From Christensenella sp. UBA3857 (lineage in GTDB: Bacteria; Bacillota; Clostridia; Christensenellales; CAG-138), in the NCBI GenBank assembly GCA_002392505.1, contig DGHD01000006.1:1-22865 (forward strand): a stretch of 22,865 nucleotides of DNA, read 5' to 3'. The position numbers were made by a program, and so were the translations under genes. Under the pieces are notes generated by a model that saw only the letters and a list, made by a program, of their open reading frames with translations, did not search any database and was not told the origin of the DNA. This document shows positions 8,495-16,573 of the stretch, one piece after another. Each line of letters begins with the position of its first letter. Position 1 is the stretch's first letter.

Positions 8495-8522
8495 GAGCCG
8501 CCGGAACACCCTCCGGCGGCTC
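8495..8522 (+). terminator. Strong hairpin without U-tract, between operon genes
   Basis: GAGCCGCCGGA (8495-8505) pairs perfectly with TCCGGCGGCTC (8512-8522), an 11-bp GC-rich stem. It is followed by GATTAAAAAG, not by a T run. It may be an RNA-stabilising or partial-termination element that lowers expression of the next gene. An ordinary intrinsic terminator is less likely. Confidence 0.4.
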
Positions 8523-8555
8523 GATTAAAAAGCCTTAGTGCAGAAAGGAGCCGCA

Positions 8556-9023
8556 ATGAAGCTGCTCTTCAAACAGCGTTTCTTCTCATGGTTCGACAGC
8601 TACGATATCTATGACGAGGACGGAAACACCGTCTACACCGTTAAGGGGCAGCTCTCGTGGGGGCATCTCCTCAACGTTTACGACGCCGCGGGCGAGTACC
8701 TCGGCAGAGTGAAGGAAAAGGTGCTGGTGCTCCTGCCGGAATTCGAGATATTCATGGGCGACGTGAGCATCGGCTCGATCAAGCGCAAATTCCTGCCCGT
8801 GTTCCGCCCCGCATACAGTATCGATTTCAACGGCTGGAAGGCGGAGGGCAATTTCATGGAGTGGGATTACACGATCACGGACGACGAAAGCGCCTGCGTT
8901 GCGACCGTCTCGAAGGAGCTCTTCCGATGGACGGACACTTACACGATAGATATCTTAAACCCCGCGGACGCGCTCTGCGTGCTCATGTTCGTGCTCGCGA
9001 TCGACGCGGAAAAGTGCTCGTGA
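8556..9023 (+). CDS. LURP-one-related / tubby-like (YxjI-type) protein
   Basis: These 155 residues have the beta-strand pattern of the LOR/DUF567 family: KLLFKQRFFSWFDSYDIYDEDGN, then GQLSWGHLLNVYDAAGEYLG, EFEIFMGD and KRKFLPVFRPAY. The WDYTI ... FRWTDTYTIDI ... ALCVLMFVLAIDAEKC ending also fits. The family has a tubby-like barrel with a central hydrophobic helix; membrane association is plausible but the biochemical role is unknown. I chose ATG 8556, preceded by GAAAGGAG; an in-frame GTG at 8538 lies upstream of that site. It is downstream of a strong hairpin that may reduce its expression relative to floA. Confidence 0.82.
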   Translation: MKLLFKQRFFSWFDSYDIYDEDGNTVYTVKGQLSWGHLLNVYDAAGEYLGRVKEKVLVLLPEFEIFMGDVSIGSIKRKFLPVFRPAYSIDFNGWKAEGNFMEWDYTITDDESACVATVSKELFRWTDTYTIDILNPADALCVLMFVLAIDAEKCS

Positions 9024-9105
9024 TAAAACGATGACAAAAAATGGCTCGCCTTGGGATGCCTGCGCATAGGGGGGTCGTTTTTGCATCTTCCCAAAACCGG
9101 TCGTC

Positions 9106-9116
9106 TGTGGTATCAT
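9106..9116 (+). promoter_or_regulatory. Extended -10 promoter of the nitrilase-family gene
   Basis: TGTGGTATCAT contains a TGn extension and a TATCAT -10 hexamer. No good -35 is present at 17 bases. It lies 25 bp before the ATG at 9141. The same 11-mer occurs upstream of the TetR gene. Confidence 0.45.
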
Positions 9117-9140
9117 AAGAAAAAACTTTAGGGGTCTGAC

Positions 9141-10016
9141 ATGAGATTCAAGGTCGCGCTTCTGCAGCTCATGCCCGGGCAGGGGCTGGCGGAGCAGTAT
9201 TCGATAGGCGAGCGCGCCTGCCGCGAGGCGGCTCGCATGGGCGCGGATCTCGCGCTTTTTCCGGAGATGTGGTCGACGGGATATGAGTTCCCTCAGGAGC
9301 AGGAGGCGCTCGAGGCGGCGTCGATCGGCAGGGACAGCTTCTTTATGAAGGGCTTCAGCAGCCTTGCGCGGGAGCTGTCTATGGCGATAGGCGTGACGTA
9401 TCTTGAGAGCTACGGCGCGTTTTCGAGGAATTCGCTCGCGGTCTATGATATGCACGGCGAGCGCGTGCTCGATTACGCGAAGGTGCACACCTGCGATTTC
9501 GGCGAAGAGCGCGTGCTCACGCCCGGAGTCGATTTCTTCGTCAAGCCGCTTGAAACGAAGGAGGGCGCGGTGAATATCGGGGCGATGATCTGCTACGACC
9601 GTGAGTTCCCCGAGAGCGCCCGCGTGCTGATGCTCAAGGGCGCGGAGATCATTCTTTGCCCGAACGCGTGCCCGATGGAGATAAACCGCCTCTCCCAGCT
9701 TCGCGGAAGAGCGTATGAGAATATGCTCGGCATTGCCACCTGCAATTACCCCCAGGGCAAGCCCGACTGCAACGGTCACTCCTCCGCCTTCGACGGAGCG
9801 GCGTATCTGCCGGAGCTGCCCGAATCCCGTGATACCTGCATTTTGGAGGCGGGCGAGGAAGAAGGGATCTATATCGCCGATTTCGATATGGATATGCTGC
9901 GCGAATACCGCAAAACCGAGGTGCACGGCAACGCATACCGCCGTCCCGAAAAATACGGGCTCCTTATCTTAGAAAGGGTTGAAGAGCCGTTCATCCGCAA
10001 GGACAGAAGAAGATAA
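9141..10016 (+). CDS. Carbon-nitrogen hydrolase (nitrilase superfamily)
   Basis: This 291-residue protein has the complete Glu-Lys-Cys triad of the superfamily: E42 in LFPEMWSTGYE, K114 in DYAKVHTCDFGEE, and C151 in GAMICYDREFPESA. Such enzymes are cytoplasmic amidases or nitrilases that hydrolyse C-N bonds through a cysteine thioester. The substrate cannot be told from these motifs; N-carbamoyl or omega-amide substrates are common among relatives. Initiation is weak-looking, with only AGGGG upstream of the ATG. The gene is monocistronic, follows an extended -10 promoter, and converges on the upp operon at a shared terminator. Confidence 0.9.
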   Translation: MRFKVALLQLMPGQGLAEQYSIGERACREAARMGADLALFPEMWSTGYEFPQEQEALEAASIGRDSFFMKGFSSLARELSMAIGVTYLESYGAFSRNSLAVYDMHGERVLDYAKVHTCDFGEERVLTPGVDFFVKPLETKEGAVNIGAMICYDREFPESARVLMLKGAEIILCPNACPMEINRLSQLRGRAYENMLGIATCNYPQGKPDCNGHSSAFDGAAYLPELPESRDTCILEAGEEEGIYIADFDMDMLREYRKTEVHGNAYRRPEKYGLLILERVEEPFIRKDRRR

Positions 10017-10031
10017 GTATTTTACGTTATA

Positions 10032-10062
10032 AAAGCTCCCCCGGCTGCGCCGGAGGAGCTTT
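10032..10062. terminator. Bidirectional terminator between the nitrilase gene and upp
   Basis: AAAGCTCC (10032-10039) pairs with GGAGCTTT (10055-10062). An inner CCGG/CCGG stem closes the loop CTGCG. T-rich ends occur on both strands (TTGCTTGTTTT on plus, AGCTTTTATAACG on minus). The two flanking genes converge here. Confidence 0.85.
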
Positions 10063-10077
10063 GCTTGTTTTACGGGA

Positions 10078-10716
10078 TCACATAGTGCCGAAGATACGGT
10101 CGCCCGCATCGCCGAGACCGGGAACGATATAGCCGTGCTCGTTAAGATGATCGTCTATCGCTGCGGTGAATATCTTCACGTCGGGATGCATCTCCTGAAC
10201 GGCGCGGATGCCCTCCGGGACGGCGACAAGGCACATGAGGCGAACGGACTTGCAGCCCGTTTCCTTGACCTTCCTGATGCCCTCGCAGGCGGAGCCGCCG
10301 GTGGCAAGCATGGGATCGACAACGACGACGTCCCTTTCATCAATGTCGGCGGGGAGCTTGCAGTAATAGGTGACGGGCTTAAGCGTTTCCGGATCGCGGA
10401 AGAGACCGATATGCCCCATCTTGGCGGTGGGGATAAGGCTCATGATGCCGTCCGTCATGCCAAGACCCGCGCGGAGAATGGGCACAACGCCCACCTTGCA
10501 GCTGATAAGCATATGCGCCGTGGTGGGCGCAATTGGGGTCTCGATCCTGACTTCGTCAAGGGGAAGATCACGCGTGACCTCATAAGCCATAAGCGTTGAA
10601 AGCTCGGCAAGCAGGGTGCGGAAATCCTTCGTGCCGGTATTTTTGTCCCTCAAGAGGGCAAGCTTGTGCTGCACGAGGGGATGGTCGATCACCGTTACGT
10701 TTTTGAATTCGCTCAT
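10078..10716 (-). CDS. upp: Uracil phosphoribosyltransferase
   Basis: This 212-residue protein makes UMP from uracil and PRPP in pyrimidine salvage. The family motifs are clear: [13 protein letters not shown] near residue 78, the PRPP-binding loop DPMLATGGS at 134-142, and the uracil-binding C-terminus [14 protein letters not shown]. Length matches the bacterial enzyme (about 209). GGAGG lies 6 bases before the ATG. It is the last gene of the minus-strand operon, 30 bp after rpiB. That order (rpiB then upp, downstream of prfA and tsaC) is a conserved Bacillota neighbourhood. Confidence 0.97.
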   Translation of the reverse strand: MSEFKNVTVIDHPLVQHKLALLRDKNTGTKDFRTLLAELSTLMAYEVTRDLPLDEVRIETPIAPTTAHMLISCKVGVVPILRAGLGMTDGIMSLIPTAKMGHIGLFRDPETLKPVTYYCKLPADIDERDVVVVDPMLATGGSACEGIRKVKETGCKSVRLMCLVAVPEGIRAVQEMHPDVKIFTAAIDDHLNEHGYIVPGLGDAGDRIFGTM

Positions 10717-10746
10717 GATTTGCCTCCGTTGATTTATATGATGTAT

Positions 10747-11190
10747 TTATCTTGCTTTGTCATAGAAGGAGATCTTCGCGATCCTTCCCTCATGTCTGCC
10801 GCCGTCGAACGGTTCGGCAAGCCATGTTTTTACGATCGCCTTCGCCGTTTCGACGCCGATGATCCTGCCGCCCATAGCGAGCACGTTCGAGTCGTTATGA
10901 TGCCTTGTGAGCGATGCGGAAAGCACGTCCGAGCAGAGCGCGCAGCGAATGCCCCTGACCTTGTTGCAGCAGATCGAAACGCCTATGCCCGTGCCGCAGA
11001 TCGCGACGCCGCGCTCGAATTCGCCGCGGGCGACCGCCTCCGCCATGGGAAATGCAAAGTCGGGATAATCGACGCTCGCCTCGGAATAACAGCCGAAATC
11101 GGTGACCTCATGCCCGAGCGCCTCCATAAATGGGATGACCTTCATCTTGAGTTCATATCCGCCGTGATCGGAGCATATCGCTATCTTCAT
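10747..11190 (-). CDS. rpiB: Ribose-5-phosphate isomerase B
   Basis: These 147 residues match the RpiB/LacA/LacB family. The signatures are SDHGG at 7-11, the catalytic cysteine C65 in AICGTGIG, and RHHNDSNVLAMGGR in the C-terminal half. The enzyme interconverts ribose 5-phosphate and ribulose 5-phosphate, which links the pentose phosphate pathway to PRPP. This is fitting next to upp, which uses PRPP. It starts 21 bp after tsaC ends. Confidence 0.96.
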   Translation of the reverse strand: MKIAICSDHGGYELKMKVIPFMEALGHEVTDFGCYSEASVDYPDFAFPMAEAVARGEFERGVAICGTGIGVSICCNKVRGIRCALCSDVLSASLTRHHNDSNVLAMGGRIIGVETAKAIVKTWLAEPFDGGRHEGRIAKISFYDKAR

Positions 11191-11211
11191 ATCGGAAAAG
11201 CACCTTTCGAT

Positions 11212-12252
11212 TTATTCATTGAGCACGGTGAAGCCCGCCGCCCTCAAAAGCCTGTTCATGTAGGCAAGCCCCTGATCAGCTTCCTCCACGCCCTCGGCAA
11301 AAATGACGTCGACCCTTCCGGACCATCGCCTCAGCGCGGCGAAAAGCTCCCTGCAAAGGGAACCGGGCTCCTCCCTGTCCCCTATTATATCACAGTTCAT
11401 CCCATGATAACAAGAGCGAGTTTGCTCCGTTCCCAACACGACGCAGTTTTTGCCCATCGCTTCCTCGATCTCGTATTCGCGGCAGATTATCGAGGCGATC
11501 TTCCTCGGATTGCCGACGGCGACGATGACCTCAGCGTCCGGCGCGTAATGCCTGTGCTTCATGCCGGGGGACGCGGCGACCTCGCCCTCCTTAAGGGGCC
11601 TGAGCACCGCGGGCGATACCTCGACGGGCCCGATGACCTGCTCCAGCATCTCTCTCGTGATGCCGCCCGGTCTTAATATGGTGGGTCTGCCGACGAGCGT
11701 CAGCACCGTCGATTCGACGCCGATCTCGCATGCGCCGCCGTCAAGCACGACGTCGATCCTGCCGTCCATATCCTGGAGCACGTGTTCCGCGGTCGTCGGG
11801 CTGGGTCTGCCGGACAGATTTGCGGAGGGCGCCGCGATCGGCACGCCCGCCGCGCGTATCAGCGCAAGCGCCGTCTTATGCTCCGGCATCCTGACGGCTA
11901 CGGTGTCGAGCCCCGCGGTGACCTCGTCGGGAACTATATCGCTCTTTACGAATATCAGCGTGAGCGGTCCCGGCCAGAAGGCGTCCATGAGTCTTTTCGC
12001 GCCGTCCGGCACGTGCCGCCAAAGATCCTTTACGTCCGATTTTTTGGCGACGTGAAGTATAAGGGGATTGTCCTGCGGTCTCCCCTTCGCTTCGAATATC
12101 CTTTCGACAGCCTCGCCGTCGAGCCCGTTTGCGCCGAGTCCGTAGACCGTTTCCGTCGGGAACGCGACGAGCCCGCCCGCGCGGATCACCCGCCCGGCGT
12201 ACTGCGTGCCGTTTTCCTTTTGCGTTTTTGCGTTGAATACTTCGGTGTTCAT
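11212..12252 (-). CDS. tsaC: L-threonylcarbamoyladenylate synthase (Sua5/YwlC type)
   Basis: At 346 residues this is the long, two-domain Sua5/YwlC form of TsaC. The YrdC-like catalytic domain carries PTETVYGLG at 32-40, KGRPQDNPLILHV at 56-68 and APSANLSGRPSPT near 141-153. The inter-domain linker SPGMKHRHYAP at 228-238 leads to the Sua5 domain. It makes threonylcarbamoyl-AMP from threonine, bicarbonate and ATP, the first step of t6A37 tRNA modification. The ribosome binding site is only a weak GAAGAAG. The gene follows prfA by 58 bp in the conserved operon. Confidence 0.96.
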   Translation of the reverse strand: MNTEVFNAKTQKENGTQYAGRVIRAGGLVAFPTETVYGLGANGLDGEAVERIFEAKGRPQDNPLILHVAKKSDVKDLWRHVPDGAKRLMDAFWPGPLTLIFVKSDIVPDEVTAGLDTVAVRMPEHKTALALIRAAGVPIAAPSANLSGRPSPTTAEHVLQDMDGRIDVVLDGGACEIGVESTVLTLVGRPTILRPGGITREMLEQVIGPVEVSPAVLRPLKEGEVAASPGMKHRHYAPDAEVIVAVGNPRKIASIICREYEIEEAMGKNCVVLGTEQTRSCYHGMNCDIIGDREEPGSLCRELFAALRRWSGRVDVIFAEGVEEADQGLAYMNRLLRAAGFTVLNE

Positions 12253-12310
12253 TTTTCTTCTTCAGCTGTGTGCATACTTATCAATGCAAACGCTCCCCCG
12301 CGCGCTGCCG

Positions 12311-13381
12311 TCACTCCTCTTCGCCTTTCAGGAGCTTCATCCTCTCGTCGAGGATGAGCGCGTCGATCATCTCGTCCATATCGCCGTCGACGAACGCCTC
12401 CAGCTTGTAGAGCGTCAGCCCGATGCGGTGATCCGTGACGCGGCTCTGGGGGAAATTGTACGTCCTTATCTTCGCGGAGCGGTCGCCGGAACCGACCATC
12501 GCTCGGCGCGCCTCCGCCTCGGCGTCGTGCGCGCGGGTGGAATAGAGCTCGTAAAGGCGGCTCTTCAAAACGCGCATCGCCTTTTCGCGGTTCTGGATCT
12601 GGCTCCTTTCGTCCTGACTCTGCACCACTATGCCCGTGGGGATATGCGTGATCCTTATCGCGGACGAGGTCTTGTTGACGTGCTGCCCGCCTGCGCCCGA
12701 GGAACGGTAGGTATCGATCCTGATGTCGTTCGGATCGATGACGACGTCGACGTCCTCCGCCTCGGGAAGCACGGCGACGGTCGCGGCGCTGGTGTGTATG
12801 CGCCCCTGCGATTCTGTCTCGGGCACACGCTGTACGCGGTGCACGCCGCTTTCGAATTTCATGCGGGAATAGGCGTTTTTGCCGTTTATCTGGAAGACGG
12901 CTTCCTTTATGCCGCCTATCTCGGTATCGTTCATGTCGATCACTTCGAGCTTAAAATTATGCCGCTCGGCGTACCTTGAATACATGCGGAAGAGCGTCGC
13001 GCCGAAGAGCGCCGCCTCATCCCCGCCTATGCCGGCGCGGATCTCGATTATGACGTTCCTCTCGTCGTTCGGATCCTTCGGAAGCAGCATGAGCTTCAGC
13101 TGTTCCTCGAGGAGCGACGCCTTTTCCTCCGCCTCACGCAGCTCCTCGTGAGCGAGCTCTTTAAGCTCCGCGTCGTCGGTGCCGGCGATGAGCTCCCGCG
13201 CCTCCTCCCGAGAGGCGAGCGCCGCGGAGTATTCATCGTAAACGGCGACTATCTCGCCAAGCTGCGAATGCTCCCTGGCGAGCTCTCTGAAAAGGGTCTG
13301 GTCGCCGATCACGGCGGGCTCCGAAAGCCTTTCGCCCAGCTCCTCGTATCTTTCCTTCATTTTTTTGAGTTTATCAAGCAT
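12311..13381 (-). CDS. prfA: Peptide chain release factor 1
   Basis: This 356-residue class I release factor carries the catalytic GGQ at 231-233 in [17 protein letters not shown] and the stop-codon reading PxT motif (PET, 187-189) in [14 protein letters not shown]. The PxT form identifies RF1 (UAA/UAG); RF2 would have SPF. It releases the nascent chain at the ribosome. prmC, which methylates the GGQ glutamine, lies immediately upstream with a 9-bp gap, so enzyme and target are co-expressed. Confidence 0.98.
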   Translation of the reverse strand: MLDKLKKMKERYEELGERLSEPAVIGDQTLFRELAREHSQLGEIVAVYDEYSAALASREEARELIAGTDDAELKELAHEELREAEEKASLLEEQLKLMLLPKDPNDERNVIIEIRAGIGGDEAALFGATLFRMYSRYAERHNFKLEVIDMNDTEIGGIKEAVFQINGKNAYSRMKFESGVHRVQRVPETESQGRIHTSAATVAVLPEAEDVDVVIDPNDIRIDTYRSSGAGGQHVNKTSSAIRITHIPTGIVVQSQDERSQIQNREKAMRVLKSRLYELYSTRAHDAEAEARRAMVGSGDRSAKIRTYNFPQSRVTDHRIGLTLYKLEAFVDGDMDEMIDALILDERMKLLKGEEE

Positions 13382-13390
13382 TATAAGACC

Positions 13391-14200
13391 TCAAAAACCG
13401 ATCGAAACAACGCGCTCTATACCGTTAAGATCCTTTACCGTACGGGTCTCGCGCCCGGGAAACAGCGCCCTGACCGCGTCCGCTTCGCCCATGCCGACCT
13501 CCATTACGAGCGCGCCGCCGGGCAGTATATGCTCCGCGGCGTCGGCGGCGATACGGCGGTAGAGATCGAGCCCGTCCCTGCCCCCCGCGAGGGCGAGCGC
13601 GGGCTCCCGCTTCACCTCTTCCGGCAAATGCGCCATATCTTCATCATTTATATAGGGCGGGTTCGCGGTGACGATATCATACCGCGAAGCGCCGAAGAAC
13701 AGATCCGCCTCGCGTACGGTCACTTCCGCGTCGTTTTTCAGGGCGTTTTCCCTTGCGAGCCGGACGCACGCGGGCGAGATATCCGACGCCTCCGTCCTTA
13801 TCCCCGAGAGCTTGTTGAGCGATACCGCGACGCAGCCCGTGCCGGTGCAGATATCGAGAAGCGTTTTATACCCTCTCTCCTTGATGAGCGAAAGCGCCTC
13901 CTCGCAGAGGGTCTCCGTATCCTGCCTCGGTATGAGCGCCGCGGGACTCACGTTGAATTCAAGCCCCATGAAGCTCCATCTGCCCAAAATGTATTGAAGC
14001 GGCTCGCCCGAAAGACGCCTTTTTATCATTTCCTCAACGGCGGAGAGCGCGTCGGCGTCAAGCTCCTTCTCCGAGAGGAATATCCGTGCGCGGTCGAGCC
14101 CGGTCGCTTCCCCGAGCATGATGCGGGCTTCCGTCTCCGCCTCGTTTGAGACGGGCAGAAGCCGCGTTGTTATTTGCTTTATTGCCTCGCGGGGCGTCAC
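13391..14200 (-). CDS. prmC: Release factor glutamine methyltransferase
   Basis: This 269-residue N5-glutamine methyltransferase has an N-terminal helical domain and a Rossmann methyltransferase domain. The SAM-binding motif is DICTGTGC at 116-123, and the catalytic NPPY is at 180-183. It modifies the GGQ glutamine of release factors, here most directly the RF1 encoded next to it. Translation starts at GTG (14198-14200), which overlaps the stop of the DUF1385 gene as GTGA, so the two are coupled. Confidence 0.96.
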   Translation of the reverse strand: MTPREAIKQITTRLLPVSNEAETEARIMLGEATGLDRARIFLSEKELDADALSAVEEMIKRRLSGEPLQYILGRWSFMGLEFNVSPAALIPRQDTETLCEEALSLIKERGYKTLLDICTGTGCVAVSLNKLSGIRTEASDISPACVRLARENALKNDAEVTVREADLFFGASRYDIVTANPPYINDEDMAHLPEEVKREPALALAGGRDGLDLYRRIAADAAEHILPGGALVMEVGMGEADAVRALFPGRETRTVKDLNGIERVVSIGF

Positions 14201-15381
14201 GCCTCTTCCTCCGAAGCGGCGTTTTCCCCCTCCGGTGCGGGTTTTTCCTCCGCAGGACTATCCTCCGCAGGCGGGTCGATGTTAACGACCTCGTCCTCTT
14301 CGGCGGCTTCAGAAGCCTTTGCCCTTTCCTCCGCCTCCTTCTTCAAACGCTCCTCCTCGAGCTTCTTTTCCTCGAGCGGGTTCTTCTCTCCCATGGCGAG
14401 GTAGAAGGAGTAGATGGCGACCTCGAGCATATCGAGATCCGGCTCCCTGGTGGTGATGAGCTGCAGCGCCATGCCCGGCGCGCGGACTATCTTCGTTATA
14501 ATATTATCGCGCTTTGCGGCGGCGCGGAGGACTTCGTAGCTCAGACCCGCAACAAGCGGCAGCGCCACGAGCCTTACGCCGAGGCGGATCAGGAACGCGA
14601 GCGCCTTATGGAGCCCCTCGGGCGGGAAGCCGAGGGAGTGCATCACGATGTCGATGACCGTGTTCACGATGATCGATATCGCCATTACGAGGAACAGATA
14701 ATTCGTGCCGCAGCGCGGGTGGAGACGCTTGTACTTCTTTGCGTTTTCGGGGGTCAGTTCGTCAACGCCCGCCTCATAGCAGGCGATGGTCTTATGCTCC
14801 GCGCCGTGGTACATGAACACGCGGCGGATATCCTTTATGCCCGAAACGGCGAAGAGATAACCGACGTAAATGAGCAGCCTCAAGCCGCCCTCCACGAGCG
14901 AGCGCCAGATATAGAAGGAGTCCTCCGCCGCGCTCGCCGCTTTGCCGAATATGAGCTGCGCGACGAACTGGGGCAGGAACATGAACAGACCGACCGCAAG
15001 CAGTATGCCGAGCACCATACCGACGCCCATGACGGCGTCCATTATGTCTATGTGAAGCTTATCTGCCAGCCATTTTTCAAATTTCGAGGGTTCTTCCTCA
15101 AAATCCTCGCCGAGGAGCTCGGTCGATTTGGAGGTGGTCTCCATACCGGTCTTAAGGCTCTCGATGAACGCCACGACGCCCCTTATTACCGGCAGTCCGA
15201 GGAAGGTGCCCTTCTGCGCCTTCGACCTGTATTTCCTGTAACTCTTTACAATGCTTCCGTCCGCACGGCGCACCGCCATAGCGATGCCCACGTCGGATTT
15301 CATCATTACGCCCTCCATTACGGCCTGACCGCCGACAGAGCAGCGCCTTACCGCGGGTGCGGTCTTCTCCTTTTTTGCCAT
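14197..15381 (-). CDS. DUF1385 membrane protein (YqhQ-like)
   Basis: This 394-residue protein shows the DUF1385 hallmarks: VGGQAVMEGVMM near residue 17, LGLPVIRGVVAF near 61, and the HGAEHKTIACYEAG and HPRCGTNYLFLVM motifs in the middle. Several transmembrane helices are present. After about residue 330 an acidic, Glu/Ala/Lys-rich tail (coiled-coil then disordered) is added. The family's function is not known, but in clostridia it commonly sits at the head of the prmC-prfA cluster, as here. The ribosome binding site is AAAGGATAAAGG. Only 37 bp separate it from the upstream secreted peptidase gene, with no clear terminator, so read-through from the MoxR operon is possible. Confidence 0.92.
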   Translation of the reverse strand: MAKKEKTAPAVRRCSVGGQAVMEGVMMKSDVGIAMAVRRADGSIVKSYRKYRSKAQKGTFLGLPVIRGVVAFIESLKTGMETTSKSTELLGEDFEEEPSKFEKWLADKLHIDIMDAVMGVGMVLGILLAVGLFMFLPQFVAQLIFGKAASAAEDSFYIWRSLVEGGLRLLIYVGYLFAVSGIKDIRRVFMYHGAEHKTIACYEAGVDELTPENAKKYKRLHPRCGTNYLFLVMAISIIVNTVIDIVMHSLGFPPEGLHKALAFLIRLGVRLVALPLVAGLSYEVLRAAAKRDNIITKIVRAPGMALQLITTREPDLDMLEVAIYSFYLAMGEKNPLEEKKLEEERLKKEAEERAKASEAAEEDEVVNIDPPAEDSPAEEKPAPEGENAASEEEA

Positions 15382-15418
15382 CCTTTATCCTTTCAAGGCA
15401 GTCTCCTGCCGATGTTGT

Positions 15419-16573
15419 TCATTCCTGTGTCCAAACGGCGTACAGCGTATGATCGCGCATTTCGGCGATCGGCGTTTCGGGAGTAAGCGGCTCGCCGTCG
15501 TGCGTAAGGCTCCAGCCCTTGAAGGCGTACCCCTGCCTGACGGGAACGGCGTCGAGCGCCTCGCCGTAGGGGAGTATGCTTCCCGACGCGTCCTTTGCGA
15601 ACACTATCGCAAGGCTGTTTTCGGGCAGGCTGCCGCCCTTCGGATCGTATGAGATCTCTATCTCGAGCTTGAGATGCCGCTTCGATATCAAACGATAGAA
15701 CTTGTAATAGCCGCCGCTTGAATGCAGCTTGTTGGCATAGGCGAGGAAATCGTCCGCCGAACGCGATTTTTTGATCGCGCGCGGGGATATCTCCTCCACC
15801 GTGTCGACCGTGACCGGCTTTCCGGATGCGTCGGTCTTTATGCCCGTGATGATTATGCAGTGCCCGCGATAGACGGGGCTGCCGTGCTCGTCGACGCCGC
15901 TCGCATGGGCGCAGATCATGGCATCGCCCGGTTCGAGTGCAAGAAGATCGTTATAGGTATATGCGCTCTCATGTCCGCGGGTCGCGGGGACCTGGCGGCA
16001 GACGTTCCAATCCACAGCGTCCGATATGAACATATAGGTCGTCATATGCGGGATCTGCCACGCGTATGAGAGGAACGCGGAGCAATCCGAGCCCAAAAGC
16101 GCGCCCCAGTTGGCGTCCCTCGCCGTCGCCGCCCTTGCGGCAAGATCGAAATCCGATCCGGGCGCGTTGGCGGTCTTTAAGAAATTGGCTATCGAATAGG
16201 CGTACGTGGGAGTCCTGCCGCTGTCCGCGTCGACCCAGCCGATGTACTGCTGCCTGCCGACGAATTCCGTGGCGTTGAAGAGCGCGCTCCTTGAATAGGG
16301 CATGCTGTTTTCAACAACTCCCGCCTGGTATTTCTTATCGGAATTGCAGGCGTAAAAGCTGTACCGGGGAAGCCACGTATTCTCCCCCTCGGGGCTGCCG
16401 AGGAAGGCGAGCCTCAGCGCCCTTTCCACGATTATCTCATTCGCGGCAGGGTATGAAACGCCGGCGGGGGCGCTGTTTGCGGTATTTCCCGCCGCCGCGA
16501 ACGAAAAGAACGCGAATACAAGCGCCAGTATCAGCGCAGCCTTTTTTGCCGTTTTTGTCCGATGAATTATCAT
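15419..16573 (-). CDS. Secreted NlpC/P60-like cysteine peptidase with C-terminal InlB-type repeat
   Basis: This 384-residue protein has a signal peptide (hydrophobic core at about 11-28). An NlpC/P60-like domain follows, with a probable catalytic cysteine C164 in GSDCSAFLSYAW, LEPGDAMI at about 213-220, and a probable catalytic histidine H238 in RGHCIIITG. The C-terminal 80 residues (about 305-384) match a Listeria/Bacteroides Flg_new (InlB B-repeat) module: YDPKGGSLPEN, then GYAFKGWSL and HTLYAVW. Proteins of this kind cut peptidoglycan peptides, or are surface-bound by the repeat. The start overlaps the end of the DUF4129 gene (ATGA), which ties it closely to the MoxR/DUF58 operon. The family call rests on motif spacing; a related papain-like amidase is the alternative. 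Confidence 0.78.
   Translation of the reverse strand: MIIHRTKTAKKAALILALVFAFFSFAAAGNTANSAPAGVSYPAANEIIVERALRLAFLGSPEGENTWLPRYSFYACNSDKKYQAGVVENSMPYSRSALFNATEFVGRQQYIGWVDADSGRTPTYAYSIANFLKTANAPGSDFDLAARAATARDANWGALLGSDCSAFLSYAWQIPHMTTYMFISDAVDWNVCRQVPATRGHESAYTYNDLLALEPGDAMICAHASGVDEHGSPVYRGHCIIITGIKTDASGKPVTVDTVEEISPRAIKKSRSADDFLAYANKLHSSGGYYKFYRLISKRHLKLEIEISYDPKGGSLPENSLAIVFAKDASGSILPYGEALDAVPVRQGYAFKGWSLTHDGEPLTPETPIAEMRDHTLYAVWTQE

Noticed and set aside
9030..9085. GC-rich stretch between the LURP-one-like and nitrilase genes with distant AAAACGA/TCGTTTT arms
   Set aside because: The loop is too long and the inner pairing too poor for a terminator; it could be a dispersed intergenic repeat, but only one copy is in the window.
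14146..15486. 446-residue plus-strand frame opposite the DUF1385 gene
   Set aside because: It is a shadow of a gene with clear family motifs on the other strand.
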